Assembly (NCBI GenBank): GCA_020631735.1
Contig: CM036231.1
Span: 8,335,831-8,399,830 of the forward strand
DNA from: Saccharum officinarum
Lineage: Eukaryota > Streptophyta > Magnoliopsida > Poales > Poaceae
DNA: 64,000 bases
Reading direction: 5' to 3'
In this document: positions 56,001-64,000 of the stretch, in pieces
How positions within the stretch are numbered: the first letter of the stretch is position 1
Layout of the letters: each line of letters begins with the position of its first letter
Position numbers and translations under genes: made by a program
Notes under the pieces: model-generated
What the model was told of the DNA's origin: nothing
The model's database searches: none
The model's input: the letters and a program-made list of their open reading frames with translations, nothing else

Positions 56001-57207
56001 GTATAAGTGTTAATGTGAAATTGAGACCAGACGAAAACTTGCAGGGTTTCGGACTGTAGTGTTTTCCATCTGTGTTGATTAAGGACCGACCGTTGTTGGG
56101 CATCGAGTCATGTTGAACGCATGCCTTATATTTAGCTGGTCGAATAATGTACCTTTCGACCGCGAAGCTGGGAAATTATTCGGGCCGAGTGGATTACCCG
56201 CAACGCACTGTACCGGAGCAGTAGTGACAGGATACGGGGGCGCGATGATAAGGCCAAAGAGTAGTCGGGCGGCCCCCGGGTACATGTGGTTCATGGCAAG
56301 CTCGAGACTTTACCTGAATGGTTGACTCGGTGACCAATATCTCACTTTAGCGGGTGAGTGAGGTTTATGTGAGGAATAAATTACCAGCTGGTTAATAATC
56401 GATTCAAATCGCCATCGTTCACTGGATAATGAACACTTGACTTGAGTTACTTTATCGTAGTAATCTTGATGAAACACTTGGACAATTATATGGAATATGA
56501 CATGATGGAAGTCGTTAATGATCATTGGTCAACCTTAACTGTTTAATTACATGTTACTCTAATACAGGTGCAAATGTAGTCGACAGGTTAATGAAGATTT
56601 AACTTGATATAAAAGCTTCTGGAAAAGATTCTTTAAATGCTCAAAATGCCTTTTTACAAATGAGTCAGCTACCCTACCATAAATCCTGTCATGATCCTTG
56701 ATGTCTTTTATTTTCGGTTCTGTTGGGTAAGTCTAGCTGAGTACCTTCTCGTACTTAGGGCTTTGTTCCCACTTGTTGCAGATGGGCAGATGTATTACGG
56801 CTACTGTATCAACTGCCTTTATCCTGCGATGAGAGAGGCTTAGGACCATGGGCAACGGTCAATCACTACGTTTCGTCTGATGCTTTTGTTGGAAGATGAT
56901 CCTGAGCTGGCACTTTATTTTGAACTCTGTGTGAGTGTGTGGTTTGAACTAAATGCTTCCGCTACTTTTATTTGAACCTGGTTTGTAATAACTATGTTTA
57001 AACTCTGATGTATTTGCGACGCGAACTTTTATGTAACTTGTGATGGTGACCGCTGAACTTATTACGATCTTGGCTGGTATGTAAGTTGGTTTGAAATCCG
57101 TCGTGATTTCACGGACTACCGGGTTATATGGGCTTAAGTTTGTTAAATCGTCTGCTCGGTGGATGATTTTCTTACTTAATCTCGTATAATTGGTCGGTTC
57201 TGTTACA
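53002..57207. mobile_element. Solo LTR of a long-LTR retrotransposon
   Basis: Starts TGTAACACCC and ends TCTGTTACA, the TG...CA form of LTRs, with a perfect 5-bp duplication ATTTG at 52997-53001 and 57208-57212. It is 4.2 kb, of which 243 bp is a MITE inserted at 55329-55571. No gag, reverse transcriptase or integrase is present, so recombination between two LTRs probably removed the rest. The length suggests a Ty3-type grass family with multi-kilobase LTRs; this is inference. Open frames in its GC-rich part (53475-54380) are low-complexity. A stretch at 55600-55760 (VPEEPEEQPEVQEQEVPKAD) is also part of the LTR. Confidence 0.75.
55329..55571. mobile_element. MITE nested in the solo LTR
   Basis: Starts GGGGCTGTTTAGTTCC, ends GCATCCAAACGGTGCC, with AAAATTTTTCAGATTCCC and CCAAAAATTTTGGC near its ends and the usual GACGAATCTTTTAAGCC core. 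Confidence 0.7.
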
Positions 57208-57302
57208 ATTTGCCATCTCCGAATATTTTCGATTTCATTTTTCTATGATATGTCTTTCTATATGAAAATTGGTTATTTACGACGTACGACGATCTCTGTT
57301 AA

Positions 57303-57320
57303 GCATCCATGGCTGAATGG
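57303..57320 (+). other. Truncated tRNA, trnI-CAU-like 5' part
   Basis: GCATCCATGGCTGAATGG equals the acceptor and D-arm start of plastid trnI-CAU. The following bases (CTATCGCTAGG) depart from the tRNA, so the anticodon and 3' half are absent. It is not functional. Confidence 0.6.
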
Positions 57321-57322
57321 CT

Positions 57323-57684
57323 ATCGCTAGGTAAAGATGGAGAACGAGCCTAACTCTGTAGAGTGTATGCAAGATGTAGAAAAGTTGTTGGGAGCGTGGA
57401 AAGATATACAAAACTATTTTTATTTAAATGATTTTTCAAATGATGATTTATTAGAGAGCGAGTTTTAGAAAGACTCTTAGAGATGCTCTTAATTGATTTT
57501 ACAACTCTACATCGTACATCCTGCATGAGTGAATACAAGCTAAGTGGATGCATTACTTCGAAAGGAATACTGTTTGGTTGATTGCATGGATATAAATGCA
57601 ATAATTCCATGTAAAGATGTTTGATTGCATGTATCATGGGTGGATAGGAAGACTTATTCGCCGGAGGATGACATGTGGGCCAGC
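57323..57684. other. Intergenic DNA, no gene seen
   Basis: AT-rich stretch with weak inverse phrases ATGCAAGATGTAG (57367) and CTACATCGTACATCCTGCAT (57507), possibly ends of a small decayed element. Confidence 0.3.
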
Positions 57685-57893
57685 ACATGATGAAAACGGT
57701 ACCTTCCGAATAAAATATATAGAAAAGTAGAAATCGGTTGGAAAAGGTTTAGTAAACTGTTTTTGTTTTGATTTCGAATTTAGTATTTTATATTTCGAAC
57801 CGAATTCAAATTTATCCGAAAATACGAAATTGATCGGATCACATATAGAAAATGATGCGGTTCGGGATATTTTCCTACCGTTTTCATCCCTCA
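57685..57893. mobile_element. Ac/Ds-like (hAT) short element
   Basis: The right end CCTACCGTTTTCATCCCT closely resembles the 3' terminus of maize Ac/Ds. The left end ATGATGAAAACGGTA is its degraded inverse. Inside are CGAAAT, CGGTT and GAACCG-type subterminal motifs. About 210 bp, non-coding. No 8-bp duplication is visible, because the right flank is directly replaced by a retrotransposon LTR. Confidence 0.5.
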
Positions 57894-57896
57894 TAC

Positions 57897-58407
57897 TGTT
57901 GAATTAGAATTTAGATTAATATGATCTTTATCTTAGACTAGACATGATCACTAACTCATCTTAATGCGGAAACTAATATTACATACTAACCAGAGTCGAA
58001 AGATGCCATCTGTGTCGCTGGAGATGTGATGAAGTTGATATAGATGAAGTGGATCTTAATCTTCACCAGATCGGGGCTTGATGCTCCTAATTGGTGAAGA
58101 ACGCGGTAGATCTTATAATACCTAGACGAACGTGGGTAGACGGCCTTCCTAAAGCCCTCCAGCGCCTAATTGATCGGTTATGTGAAAAGTCACGTGAATT
58201 GAACCAGTGTGACGCCAGGGGCACCTCTCTTATTTATAATACCGCTGTGGGCTAGGGGGCCGAACCCTTAGAATTCTAAGGACTGCCGCCGATCACGACA
58301 GTGCTTATTTAGTTGAAATTAATGATAGAAATGGGTGGACAAAAACTTATCTTTTAATTAAGCTCGAAATTAATCTCGGTGTTAGCCGGACCGATCATAT
58401 TCCAACA
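57897..58407 (-). repeat. 3' LTR of the copia-type element
   Basis: 511 bp, genomic TGTTGAATTAG to ATTCCAACA. Its first 188 bp match the LTR at 63813-64000 with five mismatches and no gaps. CATAC precedes it at 57892-57896; the partner duplication lies outside the window. Confidence 0.85.
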
Positions 58408-58422
58408 TTCTCCCACTTGATC
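58408..58422 (-). other. Polypurine tract of the copia-type element
   Basis: On the minus strand GATCAAGTGGGAGAA directly precedes the LTR start TGTTGG. AAGTGGGAGA before TGTTGG is the common plant copia arrangement. Confidence 0.75.
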
Positions 58423-61109
58423 GAACGGCTAATGCAATTACGCAACCGATGTTCGCTTCATACTTATAGTAAGACCAGATCAATGCGTCGTCAGTAGTAT
58501 TAATCACCACTGGGACCCCCATTACCCATAGTTCACTGTAATACCTTGTTAGAACGCTTATTACTTATTGGGAGTATATGACCCTATTACCAGGAATCAA
58601 GTTAGAGACTCTAAACTAAAAACCCAAATATATTTGCGCGCTCATAAATAAGATAAATATTAAGCCTCAAATAATCAAACATGCTAGCATCAACTTAGTT
58701 CTTGATTTTTTTTTCTTAAGCTTAATAGCTTGATCCTAGGTTCTTTCTTTCACAACATTTAATCAATGTGCTTGGCATCAGCATTTGATGTCTGTCGTTA
58801 CTCGAAATAATACTGCAACTCAACTGTAGGCTTATAGCAGTATATTAATACTCAATTTTGGGATAATATCTCTTAAGCCGCATGGCCTGTCGTATTCATG
58901 TCACTAATTTGAGCTCATTTTAATACTAATTACATTTGTAACTTTCAATAAATTTGTCCTTTTCTACTAGAGTAGGTATAATCTAATTGTGCACTTTCTT
59001 ATACCTACTCAAGAGAATTAGCAATTGAATAATTCTTAATTCTTATAAGTGACACAATAATTCTTTTGGTGCCTCATCAATGACTTAAAATTCGGTAGCA
59101 CCTTCCAGTGAACCTATTCTGGATTAATAAACTTTTTTTTACCAAGTATCCCAATGTCAAGTCTAGACTAGTATTGACTTGAGCATTCTTGAAGTTAATG
59201 ACAGTCGAAGCATATGGAACGTCTTCCTCTTCAACTGTTATTAACCCTTTTTTTAGAATATTTAGAGTAATTAAACTTAATGCATTATGCAATCTGCATT
59301 ATGCGAATAGACAGGCATGGCATTTCAAACTCTATCACTTATGCATATAGTTGATATGCTTTTCATGATAATCTTAGTACTCATTTGGTCCTGTAATGTG
59401 TATCTTAATAGTCAAAAACTCAGAGGCTTCATCAAAATACATCAATTAAATTTTTTTTGGGTGAGTAGAAAACTCTTATGTGACATTTCTATTGTCACGT
59501 AACTCAACTTCACCCATGTAGAGTATTAGGATAATAACCTTTTCCATCCCTTTTTTTTAAAAAACATAATGTCCACTTAATGAAATTCTAAACCATAGTG
59601 GGCTATGTTTTTTGTTTAAATTTCTTAAAACTCCCTTTGAAGTCATGCTTAGAATTGTAGACCCTTTTTATAATCTGCTAGTTTGACTTCATCAGGAAAC
59701 TTATTAACACCCACACTTTATATATACTTATGGACCTAAGCTCATAAAATTGCTTAGTTTAGAATAACAAAATTTCTCTTCTGATGTGATCATCCTGGAT
59801 CACAAGCAGTGAACAGAGGTTTACTTATGTGCCTAATTATCCACTAATGGTTGCTACATATATCTATTGTAGCACACGACTCTTGAAAATCCATAATACA
59901 AATTGTAGTAATTTAAATGGAGGTATACTAATGACTTATGGCACAAATTGAGATATTTGTCTTCTTGAGTCATTGATACAGAAAACTAAGCCCGTATCTC
60001 TTCAAGATTTTATCTTCCTCCTTTGTGAACTCCCATTAGCTCCCACTGATTCTAGCATTCTCTAGGAACACGTTCATTACATTTTAACTTAGCGAAATAG
60101 TTATAACAGTAGAAACACAGTCCCTTGGATTTTGCTCCCACTGATTTATGTGTTCTCCAGAAACATAATCAGGGTGCCATGTGGACAGCTCATTTACTTA
60201 CAATCTCATTTCTTATCCTTAGCTAGACTGTACTTATGTCTTGCTGAGGTTTTGCCCAATAAAACTTTTATGGTCAAATATTCATCAATCAGTGTTGGCC
60301 AAAATGACAAATATAAAGCATATAAGTCTCCAAAAACAAGCTCTATGAACTAGTCTAATCAGCGTTGACCAGAATAAACTAGAACAAGAAACTTGGTGGA
60401 CATGCAAACACTAATCAGCGTTGGCCAGAAATAGCGAAAGCAAACCATACTTCAATTAGAGACTCATGTTGCTTCAATTAGAGACTCATGTTGGGTTAAG
60501 GGACAAAATTAATATGTTTTTTAATTTCATTTCTCAAGTCCCATGCTTTATAGTCTTATTTGAATATATCATCTCTTTCCTAATGAGACAGTCTATTCTC
60601 CCCTTCGAAATGTGGCTTAAACTGTAGTGACACAATTTCGACAAGGTCTCATTGTCTTGAGTAATGATTAACTTAAAGATAAAACTGATATAAAGAAAAC
60701 CCATATTACAGGAAATACATCTCTTTGCCAACTAATAAGATAAATCATGATGGAATAAATTTGCATTTGTTCAAAATACAAAGTATCTCAAACTAAGATG
60801 ACTTAGCATCATTAAGTACTAAATTTAGAACAAATCTAATGCGAAGCTCCAAGGCTCGACTTCATCTTTATTCCATTAATGGCTTCTTAGACTTTGCTCC
60901 CCTTGCTCCCCTAGTTTGGCAAGACCTGAGGAGAAGTTAAGATATGCATTATTGCACCTTAGTTAATCCACCATATGTTGGGGAAATATTTTAAGTAAAT
61001 TTATGAGACAACTTAGTTACCTGTCTTTCGAAGCCATGCTTATACTTATCATCAATTTGGTAACTTTCAAAATTTACAGACTATTGAAAACTTATCATTT
61101 TGAGCATGT

Positions 61110-61551
61110 TTGTTATAGTTTTCAGGCATAGAATTCATAAGGCAATTTAACATAAACTCATCAGACAAAACTAATCCAAGTGCCTTTAACTCATAAGCCA
61201 TATCAAACAAGCTCTTAACGTGGTTACCCAGACCACTTATCCCATCGTAACGGGAATTAAGTAAGCTATCAAAAAGGAAAACCTTTCTAAAGTGTGCTCT
61301 TATGAAGTTGTGAAGCTCCTTAGCACTTAATTTCCTGTTATTTTATTAGAAAGAAACCTCCTAATCATGTTAAGTGAGAGCGACCATTGTATAATCATTT
61401 TGGCAATCCCATCGTATTTCTGCCATTTTTCTAATTTTGGGATGTGCTCCTTCATCCTCTCAGCATAGTACACACAAATAGGAGAAGGAGCACGTGGTTT
61501 TTCCTCATAAAGCACATAATCAAGGTCCAGCTCCTTGAGAATGGCAAGCAC
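61110..61551 (-). pseudogene. Copia gag (UBN2-type) remnant
   Basis: Reads MLAILKELDLDYVLYEEKPR, then KWQKYDGIAKMII and, after a stop near 61327, AKELHNFIRAHFRK...RYDG...HVKSLFDMAYELKALG in the same region. These match the gag of plant copia elements (LDYVL.EE, AKELW..L...F, MAYELKALG). Stops and the absence of pol show that it is non-functional. Confidence 0.7.
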
Positions 61552-63794
61552 CTAATTGTTCCAAGTAGGAAAGTTAGTGCAACTTAGAGGTTCTATTTTA
61601 CTTATATAGTCTGCATAATTTACTGAGAAAAGAAGAAAAATAATGTCCCAATTAGTAAGATGTATATAAGATGTACTTAAAGCATGAAGTTAAAACAACG
61701 TTGGTCAGTATTAACAACATGCTTAGGAACTTTAATTTGCATCACCGTTGGGCAGAAACAAACCAAAATCCGTCTTAAATAACTCATAGTTAAAGTCAAC
61801 GTTGGTCAGAAATTAACTATGAGTAATCTTCGATTAAACTTCTCGTTGGTTCCATTCAACAAGAGACCATCTTATTATACAGTGGTGGATATATATGTAT
61901 ATATAAATACAAATACTTATAACTGAATGCAAAATATTGCAAAGCTTTATTTTAGAGCATCAATATAAAGCATAATAATGCTCAAGAAAAAATATAGAAT
62001 TAATACTGGAACTAAAATAAAAATTTAGACTTAGAACTTATTCAAATAGTGCATAAAAGTTAAATTGCACTAAAGAAAAGAAAATGTCTTATCTTAAACT
62101 TAAAATTTTCAACAACATATCCCCAAAACATGCTTAGAATAACCTAAAGATTACTAAACAATAAAGGGTCCTTAAATTTTATATGAAATGGGAATATATA
62201 TCATTACGAGGGCATTAAACTTAAAGCAATAAATAAGTCGCTGATAATAAACTAAGCTAAAAATATTAACATAATGAGAGCATTAAAACTCAAAATTTAA
62301 TTAAAGTACTTAAATAATGCATTTAAATTGAATAGCTGAGGAAACTTATACTCTGAAAATAGATTTTAATTTGGCCTTTAGAGACAAGGCCCAACAGTTC
62401 ACTGTGCCAGGGCACGACTTGCTTATGGTCAAGCCGAACTAGCAAGCTCTCCCCTTAAAAACATAATAAACGTCCCACTTAGAAAATCACAGTGGCCGTA
62501 ATGATCTTATTGAACTCAAAGGACGGTTAGGATTTAGTCGGACACAAAAAAATTCATGGGTATAAATACCCTGCCAAAACCTTAATATCCATCACGTAGT
62601 AGGCACACAGAAGCACTCATAAATCTCAATGAGCAAGTTTATTTGAGCAGAAAATAAACTCATAAATAATGGAACTTAACATTAACAATTTAAAACTTAA
62701 CTAACAAGCTTTAAATAATGTGCTGAAATAAATAATAAATGGAACTTTTTTAAAAAAAAAGAAAACTCAACATCTGTCCTTAATAGGCACAGGCCTAGCA
62801 GAGGTCTATGCTGGAGACCGCGCAGCTCTGCCCTTAAGACCCAGTAACGGCCCACTGAGCAAAACCCTAATGGCCCAAATGAATCTTAGCCATTCATCTC
62901 AATCGGACGACCACAATTTCTTTCTTTCTCCATCTGACACACACGCAGCCGCATAGGCAGGAGTAAGTGGCGTAAGACAGGTCAGAGCAGCGGTGCTGCG
63001 TTGGCTTCTCTCGCCGGCGTGTGCGTGCGTACAATCGCGCGCGGCTCCGTCGAGATTTGCCGCTGTGGCACCCAGCTTATGGCAGCAGTAGCCCGTGCGG
63101 CGCAGGCAGACGTCGGCGGCAGACCGCAGCAGCGCCCTCATGTGCTCGCGCGGTGGCGGCAACGCCCGCACTCAGTGGCATGGCTCGGCCGGTGTAGGGA
63201 GCGGCGGCGTGTGCTCGCGGCTCAGCCAGTGCGTGTGGTGGAGCGCACAGGGGCCCGCGCGGCGGCGCGTGCTCATGGCTCAGCCAGCAGTGGCGACGGC
63301 GACCTGGCCTTTTTTACCGGGTACGAGCCGCGCATAGGTATGCGCCCCTCTGATGCTTAGTTTAGAGTTAGGGTTCTTGATTTGGGGAAAATTAGGGATT
63401 TTTGGGACATGTCTCGTATTTTGCCCAAATCATCATCTTTTGAGTGCTTAGTTCATCGTTAAACAATGAAAAACAAATCTAATTTCATGAAATTTGGGTT
63501 AAACTGAGACTAATTGCGATTAGCAGTAAAAACCCTAACCCAAAATTTCTTAGTTTAATCATGAACTTAAACTTAGATCGCGTCCCATTATGGTCTAATT
63601 ACTTACTGACAAATAAAACAGATCTAATATGACACTTAGCATAAACATACATCACAGAGGCTAATCATACACATGACAGATAAGATTGATCTTAATAAAA
63701 CTTAATTGCATTTAATCTGACTTAGCCAAACTGATCTAATATTACCGAGACATAAAACAAAACTGATTCTGGCCTAGGATCATATAAGGTCTAA

Positions 63795-63811
63795 GCTTGC
63801 TTTGATACCCA
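63795..63811 (-). other. Primer-binding site of the copia-type element
   Basis: On the minus strand TGGGTATCAAAGCAAGC follows the 5' LTR end after one base. It resembles TGGTATCAGAGC, complementary to initiator tRNA-Met, with one extra G and one change. Confidence 0.6.
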
Positions 63812-63812
63812 T

Positions 63813-64000
63813 TGTTAAATTAGAATTTAGATTAATAGGATCTTTATCTTAGACTAGACATGATCACTAACTCATCTTAATGCGGAAACTAATATTAGAT
63901 ACGAACCAGAGTCGAAAGATGCCATCTGTGTCGCTGGAGATGTGATGAAGTTGATATAGATGAAGTGGATCTTAATCTTCACCAGACCGGGGCTTGATGC
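63813..64000 (-). repeat. 5' LTR of the copia-type element, cut by the window end
   Basis: First 188 bp of the LTR as read on the genomic strand, starting TGTTAAATTAG. Differs from the copy at 57897 at five positions. Confidence 0.85.

Larger units (their letters stand above)
52840..57322. other. Plastid DNA insertion (NUPT) split by a solo LTR
   Basis: The two flanks, about 52840-53001 and 57213-57322, read like one stretch of grass plastid DNA: GATCCCTCTCAATCTC, TTCAATTCGAGGATCCGG, ATCTCCGAATATTTGCC (once joined), then TTTCTATATGAAAATTGG and the 5' part of a tRNA at 57303. They join cleanly after removing the LTR and one ATTTG. The identification as plastid rests on memory of grass chloroplast sequence near trnI-CAU and was not aligned. 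A few mismatches are expected for an older insertion. The left border is approximate. Confidence 0.65.
57897..64000 (-). mobile_element. Ty1/copia-type LTR retrotransposon, gag only, continues past the window
   Basis: Two LTR copies in direct orientation bound a 5.4-kb internal region. On the minus strand the order is 5' LTR (63813 onward to the right), primer-binding site TGGGTATCAAAGC, close to the initiator-tRNA-Met form, gag remains, then polypurine tract AAGTGGGAGAA and the 3' LTR. This is the usual copia layout. No protease, integrase or reverse transcriptase motif is seen on either strand, so the element is probably non-autonomous. The internal DNA is AT-rich. A GC-rich patch at 62940-63350 has only chance-like frames. 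Confidence 0.8.

Overview
This window is nuclear DNA from a grass, most likely an Andropogoneae-type (sorghum/sugarcane/Miscanthus-like) genome. The evidence is very GC-rich single-exon coding regions set in AT-rich intergenic DNA, dense Tourist-like and Stowaway-like MITEs, typical grass hAT, LINE, copia and long-LTR retroelement remains, and plant-specific genes with conserved GT-AG introns. All functional names come from recognising motifs and families by eye; no database search was run. Layout: (1) 1-30 kb is a tandem array of five alpha/beta-hydrolase carboxylesterases (plant CXE / hormone-sensitive-lipase-like family). Copy 1 (5251-6225, +) is intact. Copy 2 (9364-10806, +) carries an unusual N-terminal membrane anchor and linker and is cut by one in-frame TAG. 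Copy 3 (16032-18848, +) has a frameshift and a 1.84-kb hAT element inserted with an exact 8-bp target-site duplication. Copy 4 (26494-27477, +) and copy 5 (28459-29451, -) are intact and convergent. Between them lie a MITE pile-up with nested insertions (12.2-15.2 kb), a long hairpin MITE (19.0-19.4 kb) and a composite segment with scattered exon-like gene fragments, including a piece of an SnRK1-type kinase (22-25.5 kb). (2) 30.6-37.9 kb (-) is an eleven-exon NDC1 gene, a type II NAD(P)H-quinone oxidoreductase. All exon junctions can be placed in phase, giving 544 codons. Its ninth intron carries a 5'-truncated LINE that is itself split by a hAT-like element, each with target-site duplications. 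(3) 40567-41814 (+) is a DUF1645-type protein gene. (4) 42-49 kb is repeat-rich intergenic DNA without a convincing gene. (5) 49836-52492 (-) is a five-exon ZOP1-like gene (U1-type zinc finger plus OCRE domain), a splicing/RNA-directed DNA methylation factor. (6) 52.8-57.3 kb looks like a plastid-DNA insertion (NUPT) ending in the 5' part of a trnI-CAU-like tRNA, split by a 4.2-kb solo LTR with a 5-bp duplication. (7) 57.9 kb to the window end is one minus-strand Ty1/copia-type element with only gag remains recognisable; its second LTR runs off the window. The three conserved single-copy genes (NDC1, ZOP1, DUF1645) act in organelle redox metabolism, RNA processing/DNA methylation and an unknown growth/stress role respectively, and share no obvious pathway. 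The carboxylesterases form a real local family that is expanding and decaying. I found no wholly new biological system. The strongest unusual items are the membrane-anchored but stop-interrupted carboxylesterase, the variation around the catalytic serine across the five copies, and several nested insertions with readable duplications.
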